50,369 bases of DNA from Rhodoferax sp. (GTDB lineage Bacteria; Pseudomonadota; Gammaproteobacteria; Burkholderiales; Burkholderiaceae_C), in assembly GCF_025354435.1 (NCBI RefSeq), contig NZ_JANXMU010000071.1, forward strand, positions 1 to 50,369, written 5' to 3'. Of this stretch, positions 18,649 to 26,625 are shown one piece after another (position 1 is the stretch's first letter; the number at the start of each line of letters is the position of its first letter). Both the position numbers and the translations under genes were made by a program. The notes under the pieces are model-generated. The model was not told the origin of the DNA. It saw nothing but the letters and a program-made list of their open reading frames with translations, and did not search any database.

Positions 18649-19629
18649 ATGTCCACCACCCAACTGCCCCACCCGCAGGATGCCGACTACGAAGACCTGC
18701 TCAGCCTGTGGGCCGATCTGGAGTCGGGCCTGGCCATGGTGCTGGCCAATCCGCGCAACATCCCCGACTTTGAATCCAAGATCCGGCAGTACGACCGCTG
18801 GATGCAAGACCTGCTGCAACAAGACACCGACACCGCGCTGTATTTGCTGTTCCAGTTGGCCACCAATGCGTCGGTCGGCTACAGCGCCCTGCACGCCCTG
18901 GTGTGCGCCGTGCTGTGCCACATCACCGCCCAGGAGCTGCGGCTGGTAGACAGCGAGCGCGACAGCCTGGTGTGTGCCGCCATGACCATGAACATCGGCA
19001 TGACCCAGTTGCAAGACACCCTGGCCGTGCAAACCAGCCAACCCAGCGACACCCAGCAGGCGCAGATCCGTACCCATGCCGCCACCAGCCGCGAGGTGCT
19101 GGTGGACGTAGGCATCACCGACACCGACTGGCTGGACGTGGTGGCCACCCACCACAGCGCACACGACCCACGCAGCGACATCCAAAGCCTGGGCCTGGTG
19201 CCCCGGCTGGCCCACACCCTGCGGGTGGTGGACCGCTATGCCGCCATGGTCAGCCCGCGCAAATCGCGCACCGGGCGCAGCGTAACGGATTCGGTGCGCA
19301 GCATCATGGCCAGCGCCCTGGGCGCGCACGACCCGGTAGGTTTTGCGCTGGTGCGCGCCATTGGTCTGTGCCCACCCGGCACCTATGTGCGCATGGACAG
19401 TGGCGAAACCGCCGTGGTGTTGCGCCGCAGCGCCAAAGCCAACCACCCGCTGGTGGCCATGCTGTTGAACCGCAAGGGCGAAGCGTTTGCGCCACCCCGC
19501 CTGCACCGCACCGCCACCAGCAGCCCGTTGATCCAGGCCGCGCTGACCCAGGACGCGGTGAAGGTCCGCGTGAACCACCAGAGCCTGCTGCGCCAGGGCA
19601 TCTACGCAGACCGGGCCGCAGCCCGCTAG
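18649..19629 (+). CDS. Degenerate HD-GYP-type domain protein
   Basis: 326 residues. The general layout is HD-GYP: a first histidine helix (YSALHALVCAVL), the segment IRTHAATSREVL, VVATHHSAHD, RLAHTLRVVDRYAAM and the C-terminal PPGTYVRMDSGETAVVL. The metal-binding HD pair is replaced by MN in MTMNIGM, and the GYP loop is not recognisable. Cyclic di-GMP hydrolysis is therefore doubtful; it may bind a nucleotide or act as a scaffold. It follows the aspartic protease after 81 bp and is convergent with plsY. Confidence 0.72.
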   Translation: MSTTQLPHPQDADYEDLLSLWADLESGLAMVLANPRNIPDFESKIRQYDRWMQDLLQQDTDTALYLLFQLATNASVGYSALHALVCAVLCHITAQELRLVDSERDSLVCAAMTMNIGMTQLQDTLAVQTSQPSDTQQAQIRTHAATSREVLVDVGITDTDWLDVVATHHSAHDPRSDIQSLGLVPRLAHTLRVVDRYAAMVSPRKSRTGRSVTDSVRSIMASALGAHDPVGFALVRAIGLCPPGTYVRMDSGETAVVLRRSAKANHPLVAMLLNRKGEAFAPPRLHRTATSSPLIQAALTQDAVKVRVNHQSLLRQGIYADRAAAR

Positions 19630-19630
19630 T

Positions 19631-20278
19631 TCAAGCCGGTTTTTTGCCTTTGCCCAGGCGAGACTCTTTGCCGCCCAGCAAACGCACGATGTTTTCGCGG
19701 TGCCGGTAGAACAGCAGCGCACCCATCACGCAGATAGAGATGAGCACCGGCGTTTCGCTGTACCAGGCTCCACCGCTGCCCAGCACATAGACCACAGGGG
19801 CCAGGGCCGTGGCCACCAGCGAAGCCAGTGACGAAAATCGGAAGATGAAGGCTACCAGCAGCCAGGTCAGCATGGCCACCAGGCCCAGCAGCGGGTGGAT
19901 GCCCAGCAGCACACCCAGCGCGGTGGCCACGCCCTTGCCGCCCACAAACTTGAAGAAGACCGGGTACAGATGGCCCAGAAACGCTGCCAGCGCGACCAAG
20001 GCAATGGTGCCGTCTTCCATGCCGTAGGGTGCGCCGTACCAGCCCACCAGCGCCACCGGCAGCCAACCCTTCACGCCGTCCAGCAGCAAGGTGGCGATGG
20101 CGGCGGGCTTGCTGCCCGAGCGCAGCACGTTGGTAGCCCCGGGGTTTTTGCTGCCAAAGGTGCGCGGATCGCTCAGACCCATCACCCGGCTGACGATGAC
20201 GGCAAACGACAAAGAGCCCAGCAGGTAGGCGGCCAGGGTGGCCAAAACAGGGTAGATGGTCGGGTAAATCGTGGTCAA
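19631..20278 (-). CDS. plsY: Glycerol-3-phosphate acyltransferase PlsY
   Basis: Inner-membrane acyltransferase that uses acyl-phosphate to make lysophosphatidic acid. About 215 residues with five or more membrane segments and the three family loops: FGSKNPGATNVLR, VGGKGVATALG and the RHRENIVRLLGGKE C-terminus. No ATG fits. I choose TTG 20278 because GGAGA lies eight bases before it and the translated start TTIYPTIYPVLA matches the family. The frame to 20350 runs into ybaK. Confidence 0.92.
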   Translation of the reverse strand: MTTIYPTIYPVLATLAAYLLGSLSFAVIVSRVMGLSDPRTFGSKNPGATNVLRSGSKPAAIATLLLDGVKGWLPVALVGWYGAPYGMEDGTIALVALAAFLGHLYPVFFKFVGGKGVATALGVLLGIHPLLGLVAMLTWLLVAFIFRFSSLASLVATALAPVVYVLGSGGAWYSETPVLISICVMGALLFYRHRENIVRLLGGKESRLGKGKKPA

Positions 20279-20315
20279 AATGTGTCTCCAAACTGGAGCG
20301 CATTTTGCCTGTTCG

Positions 20316-20807
20316 TCACAGGGGTATGGCGCAGTCCACCGGCTTTGCATTCAATAGCTGCACGCACACCTGCGGGTCCAGCCCCACCAGGTAGCCGCGC
20401 CGCCCGCCGTTGATGGCGATGCGGGGAAGTTCCAAAATGGCGGCCTCGATGTACACCGGCATGGTTTTACGGGTGGCGAACGGCGAGGTGCCGCCGACCA
20501 GGTAGCCGCTGTGCCGGTTCGCCACCTCGGGTTTGCAGGGCGTGACGGATTTGCAGCCGATCTGCCGCGCCAGGTTCTTCAGCGACACCGCGCGGTTGCC
20601 GTGCATCAGCACGAGCAGCGGCTTGGCGTGCTCGTCCTCCATCACCAGGGTTTTGACGACTGTGAACGGGTCCAACCCCAGCACCTCGGCACTGTGCTGG
20701 GCCCCGCCGTGCTCTACGTAGGCGTAGGGGTGCTCAGTGAAAGCCACGCCCTGCGCTTTGAGAAACTGGGTGGCGGGGGTCTCGGAAATATGCGCAGCTT
20801 TGGCCAT
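20316..20807 (-). CDS. ybaK: YbaK/EbsC-family aminoacyl-tRNA deacylase
   Basis: A trans-editing deacylase that hydrolyses Cys-tRNA(Pro), 163 residues. Family signatures are SAEVLGLDPFTVVKTLVM, the catalytic-lysine region, VGGTSPFATRKTMPVYI and the C-terminal NGGRRGYLVGLDP. The start is ATG 20807; a TTG two codons earlier is possible. plsY is 37 bp downstream on the same strand. The upstream gap holds a 48-bp element. Confidence 0.9.
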   Translation of the reverse strand: MAKAAHISETPATQFLKAQGVAFTEHPYAYVEHGGAQHSAEVLGLDPFTVVKTLVMEDEHAKPLLVLMHGNRAVSLKNLARQIGCKSVTPCKPEVANRHSGYLVGGTSPFATRKTMPVYIEAAILELPRIAINGGRRGYLVGLDPQVCVQLLNAKPVDCAIPL

Positions 20808-20830
20808 ACTCAAAAATTTATATAAAAAGT

Positions 20831-20878
20831 GCCTCTAGCGCATGTACCACCTACGCTAGTAGCTATTTAAATTATAAC
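20831..20878 (-). repeat. 48-bp dispersed element, intergenic copy
   Basis: On the minus strand this is GTTAT-N7-ATAGC-N20-GCGCTAGAGGC, preceded on the plus strand by AAAAAGT. It lies 23 bp upstream of the ybaK start. By my count it matches the glycosylase-gene copy at 35 of 48 bases, the same as its match to the other intergenic copy at 23078. Confidence 0.85.
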
Positions 20879-20913
20879 AACCTAAAAACACCTCCGATGC
20901 ACATTAACACTCC

Positions 20914-21017
20914 GGGCTTATCCCAGAGAACCCGCGGGACCGGCTTCGCCGGACCGCTGGGTTCGCCCCCTGCAAGGGGGTTGGCGGAAACACGAAGTGT
21001 GAGCCTGGGGGTGAGCC
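20914..21017. repeat. GC-rich multi-hairpin intergenic element
   Basis: Three hairpins follow one another: CCGGC-TTC-GCCGG, CCCCC-TGCAA-GGGGG and ACAC-GAA-GTGT. GGGTT/AACCC-like words flank them. It ends just past the stop of the aldo-keto reductase, on whose strand it could act as a terminator. Its composition suggests a dispersed element of its own, but this window has only one copy. Confidence 0.5.
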
Positions 21018-21020
21018 TAA

Positions 21021-22082
21021 TCACTGGGCTGGATCGCGCAGTTCCCAGCGGATTTTGTCGATGGCGGCCAGCAGGTCGGCGGGCAGGGTCTTGCCCCAGG
21101 CATCCAGGCACTCGTCCAGTTGCGCCAGGGACGTGACCCCGATGATGGTGCTGGCCACCTGCCATTTGGAATTACAAAACGCCAGCGCCATTTGCGTGGG
21201 GGTCATGCCGTTGGCGCGGGCCAGGGCGTTGTAGCGGCGCGCGGCTTCCAGCGCCTCGGGGCGGCCCCAGCGCTGTTTGCGCATCGACTCAAACATGGCC
21301 ATGCGGCCCTGCGGTGCGTCCGGGCCGGTGGTGCCCGAGGCATCGTACTTGCCCGTCAACAGGCCAAAGCCCAGCGGCGAATAGGCCAACAGCGACACGC
21401 CCAGGCGGTGCATGGTTTCGTCCAGGCCGTTTTCCAGGGTGCGGTTGATCAGGCAGTAGGGGTTTTGCACGGTGGCCACGCGCGGCAGGCCGTGCTGCTC
21501 GGCCAAGCGCACAAACTCGTGCACGCCGTACGGGGTTTCATTCGACAGGCCGATGTTGCGCACCTTGCCCTGCTTGACCAGGGAGGCTAGGGCCTCCAGT
21601 TGCTCGTGGATGGAGGACACCGGCAGGTCTTTGTCCGGGTCGAAGTAGACGCCGCCAAACGCGGGCACGTGGCGCACCGGCCAGTGGATCTGGTAGAGGT
21701 CGATTACGTCGGTGTGCAGGCGGTGCAGGCTGCCATGGCAGGCGTCGATGATCTCGGCGCGGGTCAGGTCGGCGCTGCCGTTGCGGATCCAGCCCATACC
21801 GCGCGCCGGGCCCGCCACCTTGGTGGCCAACACCACTTTGTGCCGTGCACCGGGGTTTTTCATGAACCAGTGGCCCAGGATGGTTTCGGTGGCACCGTAG
21901 GTTTCGGCCCGGGCGGGCACGGAATATATCTCGGCCGTGTCCACAAAGTTCACGCCGCGCTCCAGCGAGCGGTCGAGGATGGCGTGGGCATGGGCTTCAT
22001 CCACCTGCTCGCCAAAGGTCATGGTGCCCAGGCAAACGGCGGTGACTTGCAGGTCGCTTTGACCGAGTTGGATTTTTTTCAT
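21021..22082 (-). CDS. Aldo/keto reductase (Tas-like)
   Basis: A 353-residue NADPH-dependent oxidoreductase with a TIM-barrel fold. The N-terminus LGQSDLQVTAVCLGTMTFGEQ is typical. Asp and Tyr of the catalytic tetrad lie in NFVDTAEIYSVPA, Lys in VVLATKVAG and His in YQIHWPVR. LLAYSPLGFGLLTGKYD is the family beta-strand 7 region. It is closest to Tas-type reductases. It diverges from an alpha/beta hydrolase across 66 bp. The substrate is not deducible. Confidence 0.88.
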   Translation of the reverse strand: MKKIQLGQSDLQVTAVCLGTMTFGEQVDEAHAHAILDRSLERGVNFVDTAEIYSVPARAETYGATETILGHWFMKNPGARHKVVLATKVAGPARGMGWIRNGSADLTRAEIIDACHGSLHRLHTDVIDLYQIHWPVRHVPAFGGVYFDPDKDLPVSSIHEQLEALASLVKQGKVRNIGLSNETPYGVHEFVRLAEQHGLPRVATVQNPYCLINRTLENGLDETMHRLGVSLLAYSPLGFGLLTGKYDASGTTGPDAPQGRMAMFESMRKQRWGRPEALEAARRYNALARANGMTPTQMALAFCNSKWQVASTIIGVTSLAQLDECLDAWGKTLPADLLAAIDKIRWELRDPAQ

Positions 22083-22148
22083 GGGGTCGGAGGTAGTCAG
22101 AAGGGGGTTTTTTCCATCCTACAACATGGCTGTGGCTAATATTGCGCC

Positions 22149-23063
22149 ATGTACGCCATCCAACGCCCCTCGCGCAGCGAGTTCATCCCTATCCGCACCA
22201 TCCGCTACCACGTCCGCCAATGGGGCCAGCCCCGCCCCGGCCAGCCGCCCCTGGTGCTGCTGCACGGCTGGATGGACGTGGCCGCCAGCTACCAGTTCAT
22301 GGTGGATGCCCTGGCGCAAGACCGCCACATCCTGGCCCCCGACTGGCGCGGCTTTGGCCAGACCGGCAGCGGCGGGGCCGACAGCTTCTGGTTTCCCGAC
22401 TACCTGGCCGACCTGGACTTTCTGCTGGACCACTACGCACCCGGCCAGGCCGTGGACCTGGTGGGCCACAGCATGGGCGGCCACGTGGCCATGCTGTATG
22501 CGGGTGTGCGCCCCGAGCGCATCCGCCGCTTGGTGAACCTGGAGGGCTTTGGCATGCCCGCCACCAAGGCCGCCCAGGCACCGGGCCGCTTCGCCCAATG
22601 GATGGACGGCCTGCACAGCCTGCACCAGGGCGAGATGGGCCTGAAAACCTACCCCGACCTGCGCGGCGTGGCCCGCCGCCTGATGAAGACCAACCCCCGC
22701 CTGCCCCAGGACAAGGCCGACTGGCTGGCCCAGCACTGGTCGGCCCCTACCATCCAGAACGACGGCACCCGGCCCTGGCAGATTCTGGGCGACCCGGCCC
22801 ACAAGCTGCGCAACCCCCAGCTGTTCCGCGTGGACGAGGCTGTGGCCGTGTACCAGCGCATCACCGCGCCCACGCTGTCGGTCGAAGCCTCGGACGACAG
22901 CCTGGCCCGCTGGGGCCTGGGCTACACGCTGGCCGAATACCACGAGCGCCTGCAGTCGGTGCCCCAGGCCACGGTGGCGGTGGTCCAGGACGCGGGCCAC
23001 ATGCTGCACCACGACCAGCCCGCAGCATTGGCCCGGTTGGTAGAGGATTTTTTAGCCGAATAA
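22149..23063 (+). CDS. Alpha/beta hydrolase
   Basis: A 304-residue serine hydrolase. The oxyanion-hole segment VLLHGWMD lies near residue 37 and the nucleophile elbow GHSMGGH near 105. The acid is in SVEASDDS near 240, and the final histidine is in DAGHMLHHDQPAAL near 280. The layout is that of epoxide-hydrolase or esterase-like family members. The substrate is unknown. It is transcribed away from the aldo-keto reductase and followed at once by a 48-bp element. Confidence 0.85.
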   Translation: MYAIQRPSRSEFIPIRTIRYHVRQWGQPRPGQPPLVLLHGWMDVAASYQFMVDALAQDRHILAPDWRGFGQTGSGGADSFWFPDYLADLDFLLDHYAPGQAVDLVGHSMGGHVAMLYAGVRPERIRRLVNLEGFGMPATKAAQAPGRFAQWMDGLHSLHQGEMGLKTYPDLRGVARRLMKTNPRLPQDKADWLAQHWSAPTIQNDGTRPWQILGDPAHKLRNPQLFRVDEAVAVYQRITAPTLSVEASDDSLARWGLGYTLAEYHERLQSVPQATVAVVQDAGHMLHHDQPAALARLVEDFLAE

Positions 23064-23077
23064 TGCAAGCTTTTTAG

Positions 23078-23125
23078 GCCTCTAGCGCATGTTCCACCTT
23101 GACATATAGCTATTAATTAAATAGC
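23078..23125 (-). repeat. 48-bp dispersed element, intergenic copy
   Basis: On the minus strand this is GCTAT-N7-ATAGC-N20-GCGCTAGAGGC, all three blocks perfect. The N7 and flanks are fully A/T (TTAATTA), making a strong small hairpin. It starts 15 bases after the hydrolase stop, upstream of the chemoreceptor gene. Confidence 0.88.
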
Positions 23126-23206
23126 AATTGATTGCATAGCGCCTGGCGGTGATCTGTGTCAGTATGTAAGCACCTTGGCTACACGGGCGCTGCAAAGCGG
23201 TTAAGT

Positions 23207-24751
23207 ATGAAACTGAGTCTCAAACTTCCCCTGGCGTTTGCCGCCGCCATGGTGCTGGTGCTGTGTGCCGCGCTGTTTGGCATCTACCAGCTGAACCAGT
23301 CGCTCAACACCTACCAGACCACGGTGCAGTCCAGCCACGCCAACGAACGCGCCATTTCCCACCTGCTCAATGACTTCAAGGTGCAGGTGCAGGAATGGAA
23401 AAACGTCTTGCTGCGCGGCAAAAACTCCGAGGCACTGGCGCGCTACTGGAAGTCGTTTGAAACCCAGGAGAGCAGCATTGCCAAAGCCGCCAGCACCTTG
23501 CAACAGGCCCTGCCGTCGGGCGAAGCGCGCAATCTGGTCGAGCGCTTTGCGCAGGCCCACCAAACCATGGGTGCAGCCTACCGCAAGGGGCTGGAAGCCT
23601 TCAAAGCCGCCGACTTCGACCCCACCGTGGGCGACAAGGCCGTGCAAGGCATGGACCGCGAACCCGCCAAGCTGCTGGACGATGCCGAAAAAACCATCGC
23701 CGCTGACAGCAGTGCCGTGGCCGACCTGGCCGCCCAGACCGGCCAACGCGCCACCCGCATCAGCCTGGCCGTCATGCTGCTAGTCTGCCTGGCCGTGATG
23801 CTGGCGAGCTGGCGCTTCAGCCGCACCATCACCACCCGCATCGGCCATGCGCTGGGCGTGCCCCGGTCGGTGGCCAGCGGCGACCTGACCGCCGCCCAGG
23901 CCGTGGTGGGTAAAAACGAGCTGGCCGACCTGCTCAACGCCCTCAATAGCATGCAAACCAGCCTGTCCAAGGTGGTCGGCAGCGTACGCGCCAGCGCCGA
24001 AAGCGTCTCCAGCGCCAGCCACCAGATCGCCGCAGGCAACCACGATCTGAGCGCCCGCACCGAAGCCCAGGCCTCGGCCCTGGAAGAAACCGCCGCCAGC
24101 ATGGAAGAACTGGGCGCCACCATCCAACAAAACACCGACGGTGCCCAGCACGCCAACCAGCTGGCGCTGCAGGCCTCTAGCGTGGCCGTACGCGGCTCCG
24201 AGGTGTTTACCCGCGCGGCCGACACCATGACCGGCATTGCCCAGGCCTCTAGCAAGATCGCCGACATCGTGGGCGTGATCGACGGCATTGCCTTCCAGAC
24301 CAACATCCTGGCGCTGAACGCCGCCGTAGAAGCCGCCCGCGCCGGGGAGCAGGGCCGGGGCTTTGCGGTGGTGGCCAGCGAGGTGCGCCTGCTGGCCCAG
24401 CGCAGCGCCGATGCCGCCCGCGAAATCAAAGGCCTGATCCAGACCAGCGTGCAGCGCATGGCCCAGGGCACGGCGCTGGTGGATGAGAGCGGGGCCGCCA
24501 TGCAGGAAGTGGTGGCCTCCATCCGCCGCGTCACCGACATCATGGGCGACATCAGCGCCGCCAGCCGCGAGCAGACCCTGGGGGTGCAGCAAATCAGCGA
24601 AGCAATCACCCAGATCGACCAGACCACCCAGCAAAACGCCGCCCTGGTCGAGCAAAGCGCGGCTGCCGCCGACAGCCTGAAGCACCAGGCGGCCGAACTG
24701 GTGCACACCGTGTCGGTATTCCGGCTGGGCGGAACACGGCTTTTGGCCTGA
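23207..24751 (+). CDS. Methyl-accepting chemotaxis protein
   Basis: A 514-residue chemoreceptor. TM1 is at about 8-28, followed by a periplasmic four-helix-bundle-like sensor of about 160 residues, TM2 at about 188-207, a HAMP linker, and the cytoplasmic signalling hairpin with the conserved tip [20 protein letters not shown]. Methylation helices flank the tip. No NWETF-like CheR/CheB tether is present; the end is GGTRLLA. The start is ATG 23207. The ligand cannot be inferred. Confidence 0.93.
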   Translation: MKLSLKLPLAFAAAMVLVLCAALFGIYQLNQSLNTYQTTVQSSHANERAISHLLNDFKVQVQEWKNVLLRGKNSEALARYWKSFETQESSIAKAASTLQQALPSGEARNLVERFAQAHQTMGAAYRKGLEAFKAADFDPTVGDKAVQGMDREPAKLLDDAEKTIAADSSAVADLAAQTGQRATRISLAVMLLVCLAVMLASWRFSRTITTRIGHALGVPRSVASGDLTAAQAVVGKNELADLLNALNSMQTSLSKVVGSVRASAESVSSASHQIAAGNHDLSARTEAQASALEETAASMEELGATIQQNTDGAQHANQLALQASSVAVRGSEVFTRAADTMTGIAQASSKIADIVGVIDGIAFQTNILALNAAVEAARAGEQGRGFAVVASEVRLLAQRSADAAREIKGLIQTSVQRMAQGTALVDESGAAMQEVVASIRRVTDIMGDISAASREQTLGVQQISEAITQIDQTTQQNAALVEQSAAAADSLKHQAAELVHTVSVFRLGGTRLLA

Positions 24752-24831
24752 AGCGCACAGCCGCAAAACGGCACTGCGTGGCATGAGAAAATAATCGGTT
24801 AGCCCCCGGCACCCACTTCAGGAAGAATCTC

Positions 24832-25936
24832 ATGGACGCAGAACGTATCAACACCATTGGCAACCAACTCAGCACCCTGAGCGTGCGGACGGAAGATTTA
24901 CGGAGGTATCTTTGACGTCGATGCCAAAGCCGAACGCCTGCGCACCGTCAATGCCTCGCTAGAAGACCCCAGCGTCTGGAACGACCCGAAAAAAGCCCAG
25001 GAACTAGGCAAGGAAAAAAAGTCGCTCGACGCCGTGGTGCTGATGCTGGAAAAGCTCACCCGTGAGCTGGCCGACAACACCGAACTGTTCGAAATGTCGA
25101 AGGAAGAAGGCGACGACGACGGCCTGCTGACCATCGAAACGGACACCGCCGGTCTGGCCGTCGAGGTCGAAACCCTCGAATTCCGCCGCATGTTCAACAA
25201 CCCGGCCGACCCCCTGCCCTGCTTCCTGGACATCCAGGCCGGTGCCGGTGGTACGGAAGCCTGCGACTGGGCCAGCATGCTGCTGCGCCAGTACCTGCGC
25301 TACGCCGAGCGCAAGGGCTTCACCGCCACGGTGGAAGACATCACCGACGGCGACACCGCCGGCATCAAGGGCGCGACCATCAAGATCGAGGGCGAATACG
25401 CCTTCGGCCTGCTGCGCACCGAGACCGGCGTGCACCGCCTGGTGCGCAAGAGCCCGTTCGACTCGTCGGGCGGCCGCCACACCAGCTTTGCCAGCGTGTT
25501 TGTCTACCCCGAGATCGACGACTCGATCCAGATCGACATCAACCCCAGCGATGTGCGCACCGACACCTTCCGCGCCAGCGGCGCAGGCGGCCAGCACATC
25601 AACAAGACCGATTCGGCCGTGCGCCTGACCCACTTGCCCACCGGCATCGTGGTGCAGTGCCAGGATGGCCGCAGCCAGCACAGCAACCGCGACGTCGCCT
25701 GGAAGCGCCTGCGCAGCCGCCTGTACGACTTCGAACTGCGCAAACAGCAAGAAGCCCAGCAAAAGCTGGAAGACACCAAGACCGACGTAGGCTGGGGCCA
25801 CCAGATCCGCAGCTATGTGCTGGACAACAGCCGCATCAAGGATTTGCGCACCAACGTCGAAGTCTCGGCCACGCAGAAGGTGCTGGACGGGGATTTGGAC
25901 ATCTTTATTGAAGCCTCTTTGAAGCAAGGCGTGTAA
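24832..25936 (+). CDS. prfB: Peptide chain release factor 2 (programmed +1 frameshift)
   Basis: Recognises UGA and UAA stop codons. The reading frame starts at ATG 24832 (after AGGAAGA), runs 27 codons to an in-frame TGA at 24913-24915, then continues +1 from GAC 24914 to 25936, giving 367 residues, the normal length. The domains are intact: the SPF stop-recognition tripeptide in KSPFDSSG and the GGQ motif in [10 protein letters not shown]. The shift is the autoregulatory device known for prfB and is not a mutation. The stop overlaps the next start as TAATG. Confidence 0.97.
24901..24916 (+). promoter_or_regulatory. prfB +1 frameshift site
   Basis: The site carries a Shine-Dalgarno-like GGAGG-TAT before the slippery CTT-TGA-C. 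When RF2 is scarce the ribosome pauses at TGA and slips forward one base on CTT, so RF2 controls its own synthesis. The motif matches the E. coli site in order and spacing. Confidence 0.95.
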
Positions 25937-26625
25937 TGCAAGCTCTTCTCTCGCAGCCAGTGAAGGCCATCCTCTTCGACATGGACGGCACCATGATTGA
26001 CTCCATGCCGCACCACACGTCCACCTGGCTGGACTTTGCCCAGAAGCATGGCCTGGAAATGGACATTGCCGAGCTGATGCGCCGCACCACGGGCCGCACC
26101 GGCCTGGAATGCGTGCGCCTGATCCTTGACCAGCCGGAGATGGACGAGGCACACGCCTGGGCGCTGGTGCACGAGAAAGAGCAGCTCTACCGCGATATCT
26201 TTGGGCCGATCTTCCAAGAGGTCAAAGGCTTCACCGCCTTTTACGCCGCCACCCGGGCGCGGGGCCTGAAGGTGGGCGTGGGCACGGCGGGCGATATCCA
26301 CAATGTGGAATTCGCACTGGGCCATTTGCAAATGAACCCACCGCCGGATGCGATTGCGCGCGGCGACGAGGGCTTGAGTGGCAAGCCCACACCCGCTATC
26401 TTTTTAGCAGCTGCACAGCGCGTGGGTATTGCGCCAGAGCACTGTATCGTGTTCGAAGATGCACCCTTTGGCATAGAAGCTGCACGCCGGGCCGGGATGC
26501 GGGCCGTAGCCATCTGCACCAGCAACACGCCCGAGGAGCTGGCCGGGCCGCACGTCATCGCCACTGTGCACAATTACGAAGAACTTTTGCAATCGAATTT
26601 TTTGGAGACCCTCCATGTACCGTGA
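25936..26625 (+). CDS. HAD-superfamily sugar-phosphatase/phosphoglucomutase-like hydrolase
   Basis: 229 residues. HAD motif I is FDMDGTMIDS (nucleophile Asp and acid/base Asp). Motif II is VGVGTAGD near 115, the motif III lysine is in SGKPTPAIF near 150, and motif IV is VFEDAPFGIEAARRAGM. It resembles beta-phosphoglucomutase and sugar phosphatases. It overlaps prfB upstream (TAATG) and pepN downstream by 11 bases, so the three are one unit. An A/T-rich codon patch in the motif III to IV region matches the 48-bp element. Confidence 0.88.
   Translation: MQALLSQPVKAILFDMDGTMIDSMPHHTSTWLDFAQKHGLEMDIAELMRRTTGRTGLECVRLILDQPEMDEAHAWALVHEKEQLYRDIFGPIFQEVKGFTAFYAATRARGLKVGVGTAGDIHNVEFALGHLQMNPPPDAIARGDEGLSGKPTPAIFLAAAQRVGIAPEHCIVFEDAPFGIEAARRAGMRAVAICTSNTPEELAGPHVIATVHNYEELLQSNFLETLHVP
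26395..26441 (+). repeat. Dispersed element, copy inside the HAD phosphatase gene
   Basis: This is GCTAT-N7-GCAGC-N19-GCGCCAGAGCA, one base shorter than the other copies. It encodes the stretch between HAD motifs III and IV (AIFLAAAQRVGIAPE), which has normal family length and sequence. Confidence 0.55.

Noticed and set aside
24172-24255. GCCTCTAGC occurs twice in the chemoreceptor gene, matching one end of the 48-bp element.
   Set aside because: Neither has the GCTAY-N7-RTAGC half at the right distance, and both encode AlaSerSer in a repetitive helical region, so I take them as chance.
24832-24915. A broken prfB (internal stop codon).
   Set aside because: The stop is the programmed frameshift site, and the downstream frame is complete.
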